Below, in pieces: positions 45,448 to 53,817 of a stretch of 64,000 nucleotides of DNA. This DNA is from Armatimonadota bacterium (GTDB taxonomy: Bacteria > Armatimonadota > JADLDR01), in the NCBI GenBank assembly GCA_020846535.1, contig JADLDR010000118.1, positions 1 to 64,000 of the forward strand, given 5' to 3'. A model generated the notes under the pieces. That model did no database searches and was not told the origin of the DNA. It saw only the letters and a list, made by a program, of their open reading frames with translations. Each line of letters begins with the position of its first letter. Position 1 is the first letter of the stretch. The position numbers and the translations under genes are program-made.

Positions 45448-46461
45448 CTACGATGAGGCCGAGGCTGCATATTCCGCCATGGCCCTGACATTTTCGTAGG
45501 GGCTGCCGGGAGGAACCTCACAGCCGGGGCCGACGATGTAGCGGTTTCCGACGATCCTGTGGCTGTCGGCCAGGGCTGCTTTAATCACCGCAGGGATGCT
45601 TCTCAGAAGGCAGCTTACCGGATCGATATTGCCCAGAATCGGCATCTCCGGCCCCAGCTTCCGGCGGGCCAGGGAGAGGTCGGTGAGGCAGTCGATATCG
45701 ATCATATCCACTCCCAGGCGAGCGATATCGTCCATCAGGTGATCCGCGTTACCGCAGATATGGAGGCGGGCCAGACTGCCCATCTCATGAATCGCATCCA
45801 CGATTCGCTTTTCAAAGGGGTATACATGCTCATGGTAGAAGGCCGGGCCGACCAGAGAGGCGGCAGCGTCCCCGATGCCGATCATATCCGCCCCGGCCTC
45901 CACCTGAGCCTTCGCGAAGGCGATCTCCATGGGAACGATAAACTCGAACAGGTCGCGGGCGAACTCCAGGTCGTCCATCGAATCCAGCATGATATGATTG
46001 ATGCCTCGCAGGTCGGCGGCCTGGGCCATCGGACCTTCCACCCACCCCAGAACCGGGATGCTTCCTCCCGCCCTCGCGCGCAGATAGGCGACCCCTTTTA
46101 CCCGGTCATGCATTCTCCCTCCACCGAGAGGGTCGGGCATCTTCAGGGCCAGCAAGTCGCTCTTTTTTTTCAGGAAAGGATCGTTCGGGTCGTGGGTGGG
46201 CGGCTGATCATCGAACCAGCGCACGGGAGCGCCGCAGTCCACGGCCTCACGGCAGGGGTCGGAGCAGAGAGTCACGATATCCAGATCGAACGCCTCCGCC
46301 GTGCGAAGCTGGGCCTCCCCCAGCACCCGGTAATCGCTGACATACTCCCTGTAAGAAACCCCGGCGAACCGGGCCGCGAAGGTCATGCAGATAGGCTGCA
46401 CCGGCAGGCGGTCTGCGGGCTTGCCCTGAAGCGAGCGCATCGTTCTTTCCCAGGCGTTCAT
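45448..46461 (-). CDS. MtaA-type uroporphyrinogen-decarboxylase-family methyltransferase
   Basis: 337 residues from ATG 46461 (AAAGGAG upstream). Member of the UROD fold. The zinc motif H-x-C...C of corrinoid:thiol methyltransferases is present: His234 and Cys236 in LHICGNADHL and Cys314 in VGPGCEVPPGSPYENV. True heme decarboxylases lack this set, so a methyl transfer role is more likely. A second homologue lies 29 bases upstream in the operon. No corrinoid protein gene is in the window. Confidence 0.85.
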   Translation of the reverse strand: MNAWERTMRSLQGKPADRLPVQPICMTFAARFAGVSYREYVSDYRVLGEAQLRTAEAFDLDIVTLCSDPCREAVDCGAPVRWFDDQPPTHDPNDPFLKKKSDLLALKMPDPLGGGRMHDRVKGVAYLRARAGGSIPVLGWVEGPMAQAADLRGINHIMLDSMDDLEFARDLFEFIVPMEIAFAKAQVEAGADMIGIGDAAASLVGPAFYHEHVYPFEKRIVDAIHEMGSLARLHICGNADHLMDDIARLGVDMIDIDCLTDLSLARRKLGPEMPILGNIDPVSCLLRSIPAVIKAALADSHRIVGNRYIVGPGCEVPPGSPYENVRAMAEYAASASS

Positions 46462-46489
46462 GGCGCAAGACTCCTTTCGGTTCACTCTC

Positions 46490-47548
46490 TTATTCCAGCT
46501 TCTTTCCGGTTGCCACCTCGTATATGGCGATCACGTTTTCCAGGGGAGTGTCGGGCTGGATGCAGTGGGCCGGCGCAAAGATATAACCGCCGTCCTTGCC
46601 GATCACCTCGACCCGGTGCCGGGCTTCCGCAAGGCATTCCTCCACCGTGCCGAAAGGAAGCGTCTTCTGGGTGCTGATGAGGCCGCAGAAGGTAAGCCAG
46701 TCACCACTTTCCCGCTTGATCTCCTCGGGGGACATGCCGGCAGGCTCGGGCTGCATGGCATCCAGGATGTCCAGGCCCATGGCGATCAGATCGGGCTGGA
46801 GCTTGCGGGTGCTGCCGCAGCTATGCATCATCACCTTGCAGCCGAATTCATGGCCTAGGTCGAAGAATTTCTTCAGGCGCGGGCGGAAGAAATCGCGGAA
46901 CATCGGCGGGGACATCATCGGCCCGTTCTGGTTGCCCAGGTCTTCCCCCAGGCAGACGACATCGATCAGATCGGAGGCTTCCTCCAGGCCGCGCCGGAGG
47001 AGGCCGTAATAAAAATCGACGCGATGGTCGATCACGGCGATACCGACCTCGTTTTCTTCGGCGATGTCGCACAACACCTGCTCCATCCCGCGCCCGCGGC
47101 TGACCCCGTTGATGATATCGGGGATACCCGCCCCGCCGAAGCAGACCACGTAATCGCCCTGCGCCTTGCAGTCGTCTCTCAGGCGTGAAAAATCGTAGTC
47201 TTCCACCGAGGGCCAGGGATAGTTTTCCACCTCATCCATCGCCGTCATCCGGGCGAAGGGCAGGTCGTACGCCTCCAGATAGGAGCCGGAGGCATACTGC
47301 TGGGGCGCATACCCGATCCCGAATTCATCGTAATACTGCACCGGACTGCCCGGCTCCGGCTGACGGGTCGGCTTGACGCGCCGGGGGCCTACCCCGCGGA
47401 AATCCACTTCCAGCATTTCGTAGACATTCCGGCCCGGGAAGCGGGCCTGAAACTTTTCATGGAACTCCGGTGTGGTGTAATACTGGATGGGCGGTCTGTC
47501 CGGCTGGCGGTGCGAAGCCGCGGTGTAAAATCGCTCTTTCGGTGTCAA
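46490..47548 (-). CDS. MtaA-type uroporphyrinogen-decarboxylase-family methyltransferase
   Basis: 352 residues from a TTG at 47548 that has GAGGAGG seven bases upstream; longer frames lack support. The opening TPKERFYTAASHRQPDRPP is typical of the family. Zinc ligands His242 and Cys244 in MMHSCGSTRKL, and Cys329 in FAPAHCIQPDTPLENV, match the MtaA-type pattern. It differs much from its neighbour at 45.4 kb, so the two probably have different substrates. Divergent from the rhomboid-like gene. Confidence 0.85.
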   Translation of the reverse strand: MTPKERFYTAASHRQPDRPPIQYYTTPEFHEKFQARFPGRNVYEMLEVDFRGVGPRRVKPTRQPEPGSPVQYYDEFGIGYAPQQYASGSYLEAYDLPFARMTAMDEVENYPWPSVEDYDFSRLRDDCKAQGDYVVCFGGAGIPDIINGVSRGRGMEQVLCDIAEENEVGIAVIDHRVDFYYGLLRRGLEEASDLIDVVCLGEDLGNQNGPMMSPPMFRDFFRPRLKKFFDLGHEFGCKVMMHSCGSTRKLQPDLIAMGLDILDAMQPEPAGMSPEEIKRESGDWLTFCGLISTQKTLPFGTVEECLAEARHRVEVIGKDGGYIFAPAHCIQPDTPLENVIAIYEVATGKKLE

Positions 47549-47579
47549 AATGGAGCCTCCTCGCCTGAGTCGTGTAGGG

Positions 47580-47609
47580 TTGACAGCAGGCCATGATGTT
47601 GAGTACAAT
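47580..47609 (+). promoter_or_regulatory. Predicted sigma70 promoter of the rhomboid-like gene
   Basis: A perfect TTGACA (47580-47585), 18-base spacer and TACAAT (47604-47609), 27 bases before the ATG at 47636. Confidence 0.62.
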
Positions 47610-47635
47610 ACATTCAGCCTGTCAAAAAGGAGCCA

Positions 47636-48430
47636 ATGGTGAACTACGGCTACAGTGGGTATTCCAGGGGTTGGCTGCAAGGCGGCAGAAATCCGGCCAC
47701 CCGCACCCTCATCCTGGCAAATCTTCTCGCTTTTTTATTGACCTTCTTCAGCCAGAGCGATGCGCTGATCCGCTTTTTCGGTTTTTCCTCGGCGGATTGG
47801 CTGGCCCGGCCCTGGTCGTTCGCCACCTATCCGCTGGTGGCGGTCGATTTCATCAATCTTCTCTTTTCGGCGCTCTGGCTCTGGTTCGTGGGCGGCAGCC
47901 TGGAGCGGGCCTGGGGAACCGCCCGCTTCACCTCCTTTTTCGCTGTCGTCACGGCTGTCAGCGCCTTTTTCTTCCTGGCGGCGGCATCCGTTCTCGGAGG
48001 AGCGACTTCGCTGCTGGGCCTCTATATGCCGCTAGCCGCTCTCACCGCCGCCTGGTGTATGCTCAACCCGGAACAAACGATCCTCCTCTACTGCATCATC
48101 CCTATCAAGGGGAAATACCTCGGGTGGCTGACCATCGCCCTGGTCTATTTTCTGCACGGCCCGAAACTGGGATTGTTCGCCCTGGGAGGCATCTCCTGCG
48201 CCTGGCTCTACGTCCGCTACCTGCGCTCCGGCTCCTTTTATGACACCGGCTATCGGGAGCGGGGCCGGATCATCCGCATCCGCCGCAACGCCCTGCCCCG
48301 AGAATCGGTCTCCGCCTGGTGGAACCCCTTCTCCTGGCTTCGCGCCTGGCAGGACCGCCAGCGCCTCCGTAAACTCTTCGATACCGATCCCTTCAAGGGC
48401 AAAGACGACGAACCCCCTGCCCTGAAATAA
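47636..48430 (+). CDS. Rhomboid-fold membrane protein lacking protease residues
   Basis: 264 residues, about six membrane helices between 22 and 195 (LILANLLAFLLTFF, FINLLFSALWLWFVGGSLE, FTSFFAVVTAVSAFFFL). The layout and WFVGGSLERAWGTARF (the WR/E-x-x-W-G loop) are rhomboid-like, but the catalytic GxSG is replaced by LYMPLAALTA and the later His is missing. It thus resembles inactive rhomboids such as derlins. The charged tail is cytoplasmic. AAAGGAG lies just before ATG. Confidence 0.7.
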   Translation: MVNYGYSGYSRGWLQGGRNPATRTLILANLLAFLLTFFSQSDALIRFFGFSSADWLARPWSFATYPLVAVDFINLLFSALWLWFVGGSLERAWGTARFTSFFAVVTAVSAFFFLAAASVLGGATSLLGLYMPLAALTAAWCMLNPEQTILLYCIIPIKGKYLGWLTIALVYFLHGPKLGLFALGGISCAWLYVRYLRSGSFYDTGYRERGRIIRIRRNALPRESVSAWWNPFSWLRAWQDRQRLRKLFDTDPFKGKDDEPPALK

Positions 48431-48464
48431 GGACGGCCCGCCGGGGCTGCCTCGGCTATCTCCC

Positions 48465-51116
48465 CTACTCCAGCGCCAAGACCGCCACATCCTCCACCGG
48501 CAGTGATAAGGTGATGGTAAGCTTCCCCCGGCTGAAAGATGCCCGGATGTCTCTATTTTGCGGGAAATATACGGAGGCTTTGCCTTTCAGCTTCAGGGCG
48601 GCGGCTTCCACCTGGATGCGGGCCGTCTGTTCGGTGCGGGACGGGTTGAAGACGGTCAGGTAGAGATTGCCCGGTTTGGTTCCCCATCGCTCAATGTAGA
48701 CATTCGGATTGTCGGAACGTGCGAAGGGAACAGGCTGCCAGCCGGAACGGGCAATCCGCCGGATAACCGGGATATACCGCTTGAAGAGAGGCCGGTCGCG
48801 CTCGTAGAGTTTAGGGTTCTGCCAGTACGGATTGTCGGCGGCGTTGTGGCTGAACATGCTGGGAAAAATGCCGTAGAAGAGGCTCCGCTTGAAGTATTTC
48901 TCCACACGGTCGCTGCCCATGTAGTCGTAATTGGTGTTCATCAGGAGGACGTAGGGCTTCTGGTAGCAGGTGGTGCGCCTCAAATTCATGATGGCATCCC
49001 CCTCCGGCTGCCACTGGTTGTTGTTGATCCAGTTCGTTTCCGTACCCATCACATCCAGGAGGTGGGAGTACATGGTAAAATTCCAGGGAGTGGCGTTCGC
49101 CATCATCAGTTTGCCGCGTCGGTGGACATCCTCCGCCATCCAGCGGGTGAACTCGTAGGTGGAGAAGGCTTGCAGGAGAATGGGCTTCTTCGTCTCCGTG
49201 GCATAGGTCAGTGGCAGCTGGGCATAGCGGTAATGCTCGCGGTTCATGTTCTGCATTATCGCCCAGCCTTCCAGGGAATCCAGATATTCCCCATCCAGCG
49301 CCCCGCGCGCCGTGTTGTTATAAAGGTTATCGGCGATTTCCTGATTCCACGCCACATGCGCCCTGTTGGGCCAGTCGGGTTTATTGGGAATGTCCGGGTT
49401 GTTGTTCATCGTAAAGACCGCCCCGTCGCACCAGGGAGCGTTCTCGATATTGTAGATGAGCCTTCCTGTCTCGTCTTTTGCGCCCGACACCTGGACGGCT
49501 CGCGCTATTTTCCGGGTTTCCGAATCGGCGCTCCGGGTGTTGCGCTCCAGTTCGGACATCACGCCCTCGTGGGTGCGAGGGATATCTTTCGCCATCGCCA
49601 TCCAGTAGGTCATCGGTTCCGTGTAGCGGAAGGTGTAGATATTATTCCGGTCGTCGAAGGCGATGTTGTTGTCCCCTTCGTGGAACGTGAAGCCGAAATC
49701 CTTCGACTCGCGCACGGTGGCGATATCGGTAAAAGGCATCCAGATGCCCTCCTGCTTCACCCGCTTGGCGTAATGGGCCGGAAACAGGTCGTAATACTTG
49801 CGGGCGGCGGCCCGGAACCCCCAGGCAGGGTTCGAGATATAAATCAGAAACGAGAAGGACGCCTTGCACGGGAATCGTTCGGTCTCCGGCACCAGCCCGA
49901 GATCGAAGGCGATGTAATATTGCTGGGAGCGGGCGTTGTAAGCGATCCGGTAGAGCCGGGGCCGGTCAAGGGGAAGGGCCAGGGAGAGATTCGCCCCCCG
50001 GGTGACCGCAGAAAAGGGGTAAAGGTTGATTTTCCCGTTTGCGCCCGCGCCGCACCCGGCGGCGTTTAAGTATTCCGAGGCCGCATCGATCCGACGGCTC
50101 TGGCGGATATCGTCCCACCACAACCCTCCTCGCCCGTTGATCGGCAGGGCGAAATAGAGGCTGACCGCCCTGTCCTGCCCGGCCGTATCCTCGATCTCCC
50201 CATCCACGCGGATGCTGTTTTTCATCGCCCGGAAGGTGGCGTTCAGCTTCAGGCTGAGGGCCGGGATCGCGCCCTGGAAGCGGGAGGAAGTCGGGCGCGA
50301 GGTCGCTTTGCCGTCGAAGCGCACGAAATCCGAATCGCTCATCGCGTCCCGGGCGAAGAAACCGGAGACGATGCCCGGCACAGCCATTTCCCTCCCGTAC
50401 GCTGTCAGCGATCCGACCGAGCCGCCTGCCGTCAGCCCCAGTCGCAGACCGTCCGCCGTGCTGAGGACGGCGGTATTGTTGGCGGCAGCCAGTGAGGCGT
50501 CTTTGAGAACCGCAGTCCCGTCGAAGGTGGAGCCGCCCGAAATCTCGGCAAGCGTGAAATCGTCGAACCAGACTGTCCCCTTGTGGCTGCGCAAAAGACC
50601 GTTGACCGTGATTTCCCGGATCGGCTTGGCCGGGTAAATAATGACGCGGCGGAACTCCCAGTCGTGCGTCCCCGTATTGAAAGGGGCGACCTGGCCCCAG
50701 AGGGGCGTTCCGTCGTTGTAGACGAGATCGACATAAATCGAGTAGTCCGCGTTCTTGCCGCCGTCCACGCCCTCCGCCTTACTCCAGCCAGCAACGATAA
50801 CGGCCCGGGGCGTCTTCTGGTTCAGAGCGATTCTCTGAAAGATGCCCCGCCGTCCGTCGGAGTTCGCATTGGAACAGCGGGCGCTGGCCTGGCCGCTGCG
50901 GGCTACCGAGCGATCCGTCTCAAAACCCGTATCATAGCCTTTCCACTCCTTATTGTCTTCATGGCCGGGATTCGCCAGCAGGTTCTTCCCTCCCAGAAGC
51001 TGGCCGCGAATAACCGTTTTGGCGGTCAAAGCGTCTTTCGACAGGCCCGGAGCCGAATGGCTGGCCGTGGAAGATATACCCAGCAGCAATAGAAGCAACA
51101 AACATATCTCCGCCAT
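48465..51116 (-). CDS. Large secreted glycoside-hydrolase-like protein
   Basis: 883 residues. Signal peptide MAEICLLLLLLLGISSTAS; N-terminal carbohydrate-binding-like beta-sandwich (about 45-200: KNLLANPGHEDNKEWKGYD); a middle beta-sandwich (200-420); a barrel (430-780) in which GALDGEYLDSLEGWA carries acidic residues of the kind used as catalytic nucleophile; and a beta-rich tail (LYLTVFNPSRTEQTARIQVE). GGGGAGG precedes ATG. Family not assigned. It follows no partner closely and probably digests an external polysaccharide. Confidence 0.72.
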   Translation of the reverse strand: MAEICLLLLLLLGISSTASHSAPGLSKDALTAKTVIRGQLLGGKNLLANPGHEDNKEWKGYDTGFETDRSVARSGQASARCSNANSDGRRGIFQRIALNQKTPRAVIVAGWSKAEGVDGGKNADYSIYVDLVYNDGTPLWGQVAPFNTGTHDWEFRRVIIYPAKPIREITVNGLLRSHKGTVWFDDFTLAEISGGSTFDGTAVLKDASLAAANNTAVLSTADGLRLGLTAGGSVGSLTAYGREMAVPGIVSGFFARDAMSDSDFVRFDGKATSRPTSSRFQGAIPALSLKLNATFRAMKNSIRVDGEIEDTAGQDRAVSLYFALPINGRGGLWWDDIRQSRRIDAASEYLNAAGCGAGANGKINLYPFSAVTRGANLSLALPLDRPRLYRIAYNARSQQYYIAFDLGLVPETERFPCKASFSFLIYISNPAWGFRAAARKYYDLFPAHYAKRVKQEGIWMPFTDIATVRESKDFGFTFHEGDNNIAFDDRNNIYTFRYTEPMTYWMAMAKDIPRTHEGVMSELERNTRSADSETRKIARAVQVSGAKDETGRLIYNIENAPWCDGAVFTMNNNPDIPNKPDWPNRAHVAWNQEIADNLYNNTARGALDGEYLDSLEGWAIMQNMNREHYRYAQLPLTYATETKKPILLQAFSTYEFTRWMAEDVHRRGKLMMANATPWNFTMYSHLLDVMGTETNWINNNQWQPEGDAIMNLRRTTCYQKPYVLLMNTNYDYMGSDRVEKYFKRSLFYGIFPSMFSHNAADNPYWQNPKLYERDRPLFKRYIPVIRRIARSGWQPVPFARSDNPNVYIERWGTKPGNLYLTVFNPSRTEQTARIQVEAAALKLKGKASVYFPQNRDIRASFSRGKLTITLSLPVEDVAVLALE

Positions 51117-51289
51117 CGTAAAACCTCCCCGCCGGATGTGTTCTCATCCCTTTTGAATACGGGTTCGAGCGAAAAAGTCCTTCCGAAAGCGCGTTTCAAG
51201 CATTTTTCGGCAGGGATTTTCGTTTTTTGGGCGAATATGGATGTAGAATAAAATGGTGGGTTTCACCGGCGGATTGTCAGGAGGAAGGA

Positions 51290-51973
51290 ATGAGTATTGC
51301 CCGGATGCTTGCGCGGGTGCCTCTTTTCGACAAACTGACTGATGATCAGCTTCAACGCCTGGAGGCTCATATCACGTCTCGCTACTACCGTGAAAACGAG
51401 CCGGTTTTCAGACGGGGAGAGGACGGTGAAACGCTCTACATTATCAACTCAGGCCGGGTCAAAATTCATAATATCTCCGATGACGGGCATGAGATCATTA
51501 TCGCCTACCTGCCGCAGGGGGAGTTTTTCGGAGAGATGAGCCTTCTGGACGGCGAGGGCCGGTCGGCGGACGCCACCGTCATTGAAGCGGGCGAGCTTTT
51601 GATGCTGCACCGGAGCGATTTTATCGTCTGCCTGTCGCGCTATCCCCAGATGGTTTCCCACATCCTTTCGGTGCTGGGAAAGCGCATTCGCAACGCTAAC
51701 GCCCAGTTGGACAGCCTGGCGCATCACAACGTCACCGCCCGGCTGGCGCGCCAGATTGTCATTCTGTCCCAGCAGCACGGCGTCACAACGCCGGAAGGCG
51801 TTCGCATCGAAGCCCGGCTTACCCAGCAGAACTTAGCCAGCCTGATCGGAGCCAGCCGCGAAAGCGTCAACAAAAATATGAAATATCTCCGGGAAAGGCG
51901 TCTGATAACCTTTCGCAAAGGAACAATTATCGTTCATAGTATAAAATCCCTTGCGAAGATGTACTCCATATAA
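51290..51973 (+). CDS. Crp/Fnr-family transcription regulator
   Basis: 227 residues from ATG 51290 (AGGAGGAAGGA upstream). cNMP-binding fold about 12-125 (PVFRRGEDGETLYIINSGRV, LPQGEFFGEMSLLDG), dimer helix, and winged helix-turn-helix about 165-215 (LTQQNLASLIGASRESVNKN). The FGEMSLLDGEGRSA segment is close to the cAMP-binding cassette, so a cyclic nucleotide is plausible. No FNR-type cysteine cluster. Its own terminator follows at once, so it is monocistronic. Confidence 0.92.
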   Translation: MSIARMLARVPLFDKLTDDQLQRLEAHITSRYYRENEPVFRRGEDGETLYIINSGRVKIHNISDDGHEIIIAYLPQGEFFGEMSLLDGEGRSADATVIEAGELLMLHRSDFIVCLSRYPQMVSHILSVLGKRIRNANAQLDSLAHHNVTARLARQIVILSQQHGVTTPEGVRIEARLTQQNLASLIGASRESVNKNMKYLRERRLITFRKGTIIVHSIKSLAKMYSI

Positions 51974-52022
51974 GAAGCCGCTGGAAACGCTCAACAAGAC
52001 ATTCCAGCGGCTTCTTCTTCTG
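51972..52022 (+). terminator. Rho-independent terminator after the Crp/Fnr gene
   Basis: AAGAAGCCGCTGGAA and TTCCAGCGGCTTCTT form a perfect 15-bp stem with a 15-base loop, followed by CTTCTTCT. The stem begins inside the stop codon. Confidence 0.85.
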
Positions 52023-52074
52023 AGGTTCGATTATAGGTTGCCGGAGCAGCTTGCCTGCATATCAATGCCGCCTG

Positions 52075-52533
52075 TCAATGCATCTGTGTATCGCCCAGAA
52101 CGGTCTGGATGTAGTTGATCTGCCCGATATGGTACTGGGTGTGCTGCGCCGGGAAGAAAAGGGCTTCGGCAAGGGTCATTTTCGCGCCCCAGGGCATGGT
52201 CAGCTCCTTGTCCGGCGACTCCGGCTTGACCTGACCCATCGCTTCGATCAGCTTCCCCAGGTTTTCCTGAACCATAGCGCGGGCAGAATCCATATTCTTG
52301 TACTGCGCCATGAATGCGGCGTCGTCTTCCTCCAGATGCATCGGCTGGCCTTGCAGCAGGCTGGCAAACATCCCGTAGATTCCCCCGCACTCAACCACCA
52401 TAGGCAGCGTTCCGCGTGCCGCGCCGCCGGGGGTCCAGTTCAATTTATCTTCTGGCGTGAAGGACGCCGTTCTCAGCAGAGTCTCGGTCGCCGTGTTGAC
52501 CAGTTTTTGTGCCACATCGATGATATCGCTCAT
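52075..52533 (-). CDS. DinB-family protein
   Basis: 152 residues from ATG 52533 (GGAGGG upstream). Four-helix bundle with the family ending FFPAQHTQYHIGQINYIQTVLG, whose spaced histidines bind a metal. DinB proteins include thiol-dependent transferases (bacillithiol or mycothiol) and damage-induced proteins of unknown role. Convergent with the Crp gene; no partner gene. Confidence 0.8.
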   Translation of the reverse strand: MSDIIDVAQKLVNTATETLLRTASFTPEDKLNWTPGGAARGTLPMVVECGGIYGMFASLLQGQPMHLEEDDAAFMAQYKNMDSARAMVQENLGKLIEAMGQVKPESPDKELTMPWGAKMTLAEALFFPAQHTQYHIGQINYIQTVLGDTQMH

Positions 52534-52700
52534 GATTCCCTCCGTATGGTTGATGGGGCCGCCCGCACAAAGGGCGACAGCCCCATTATACCACCGCATA
52601 AAAAATTATGTCAACTGTCTCGATCCGGGGAACTTTCCAGCAGGTTTCCCTGTCTGAATAGGTAACAATCACGGCAAGACGGGAACGCGCCCGGAGGTGC

Positions 52701-52790
52701 ATGGTGTATCTGCTGCTGTCCCTTGCCATTGTACTTATCGCAGTCGGCCTGGTGATTGCCTATCGCGACAGCCGTATTCCTCCTCAGTAA
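52701..52790 (+). CDS. 29-residue single-pass membrane peptide
   Basis: Too short for ordinary gene finders. ATG 52701 follows GGAGGTG (GTG 52704 is a better-spaced alternative). It encodes MVYLLLSLAIVLIAVGLVIA followed by the charged end YRDSRIPPQ, a clean single membrane helix. A strong terminator lies 17 bases after the stop, supporting a real transcription unit. Resembles small subunits such as KdpF or CcoS in shape only; no partner gene is adjacent. Confidence 0.55.
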   Translation: MVYLLLSLAIVLIAVGLVIAYRDSRIPPQ

Positions 52791-52807
52791 AGGCATGCTT
52801 TTCTTTC

Positions 52808-52844
52808 AAAACCCGGCTCCCCGATGGGGCCGGGTTCTTTTTTT
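52808..52844 (+). terminator. Rho-independent terminator
   Basis: AACCCGGC(TCC) and (GGG)GCCGGGTT form a stem around a CCGAT-like loop, followed by CTTTTTTT. Classical form. Confidence 0.88.
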
Positions 52845-52932
52845 CAGGAAGGAACCTTTTCCCCTGCATCGAAGATAGTCTCCTTAATATACCGCTGGTT
52901 GCGGCGGTTCATGATTGAGGAGGAAGCATCTC

Positions 52933-53769
52933 ATGCATGTCGGTATTCTCACCGCGCCCTTCGGGGACAAATCGCTCGACTATGTGTTCGAGTTCGCAGG
53001 TAAAAACGGCTTCGGGGCGCTGGAAGTGGCGTCTGGCCCGGGCAGCCTCCATCTCGATCCCTTCAGCATCACCCCCGAGCGCATCAAAGAGATCCAAAAG
53101 TTGATGGAGACCCACAAGGTCGCCATCTCCAGCCTGGCCTGCTACATCAACACCACGGATGCTGACCCATCCAAACGGGAAGCAAATATCGCCACCCTGA
53201 AAAAGCTGATCGATGTGGCCTCCCTGCTGGGTGTCGAGGTTGTCTGCACCATGGCCGGGATGCCGGTTCCCGGCAAGGACAAAATGAAGACCATCGAAGA
53301 GGACTGCCCCCAGGTGCTTCCGGGCCTCTGCGACTATGCCGCCGGCAAAAAGATCAACATCGCCCTGGAGAACTGGTTCGCCACCAATATCCAGCACTTC
53401 GGCCACTGGGACCGCCTTTTCGAGCTGGTTCCCCACGACAATTTCGGCCTCAACTACGATCCCAGCCACCTGATCCACCAGCAGATCGATTACATTGCTG
53501 GGGTGGAGCGGTACGGCAAGCGCATCTTTCACACACACGCCAAAGACACCGAAATCCTGGAATACCGCCTGCGACATATCGGCAACCAGGCAAGCGGATG
53601 GTGGCGCTACGTGATCCCCGGCCTCGGCGCGATCCGCTGGGGCGAATACATCGCCTCCCTCCGCCGCGTCGGCTATAACGGCGCTCTCTCCATCGAGCAT
53701 GAGGACGGCGCGGTCGGCGTGGAAGAAGGCTTCCTGATGGGCAGGCAGTATCTATCCCTCTTTATATAA
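52933..53769 (+). CDS. Sugar phosphate isomerase/epimerase (xylose-isomerase-like barrel)
   Basis: 278 residues from ATG 52933 (GAGGAGG nine bases upstream). TIM-barrel of the AP-endonuclease-2 / xylose isomerase type. Metal-ligand motifs include NIALENWF, GLNYDPSHLIHQQID, FHTHAKDTEI and LSIEHEDGAVGVEEGF. The ENW, DPSH, HAKD and EHED pattern is typical of sugar and inositol epimerases. It opens the sugar operon and is preceded by a terminator. Confidence 0.86.
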   Translation: MHVGILTAPFGDKSLDYVFEFAGKNGFGALEVASGPGSLHLDPFSITPERIKEIQKLMETHKVAISSLACYINTTDADPSKREANIATLKKLIDVASLLGVEVVCTMAGMPVPGKDKMKTIEEDCPQVLPGLCDYAAGKKINIALENWFATNIQHFGHWDRLFELVPHDNFGLNYDPSHLIHQQIDYIAGVERYGKRIFHTHAKDTEILEYRLRHIGNQASGWWRYVIPGLGAIRWGEYIASLRRVGYNGALSIEHEDGAVGVEEGFLMGRQYLSLFI

Positions 53770-53817
53770 AATACACCGGGGCCGCGGCAAGGCTGCGGCC
53801 CGCTATATCCATCATCC

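Noticed and set aside
48558-50069. 503-codon plus-strand frame opposite the 883-residue hydrolase
   Set aside because: High-GC antisense artefact with no start signal and no recognisable domain.
52697-52918. 73-codon frame starting at 52697
   Set aside because: It runs through the terminator hairpin and into the ribosome site of the next gene; the 29-codon frame from 52701 is the one with a membrane helix and matching signals.
53779-53802. GGGCCGCGGCAAGGCTGCGGCCC as a terminator
   Set aside because: The stem is good but no T-tract follows, and the next gene belongs functionally to the same group; it may only attenuate.
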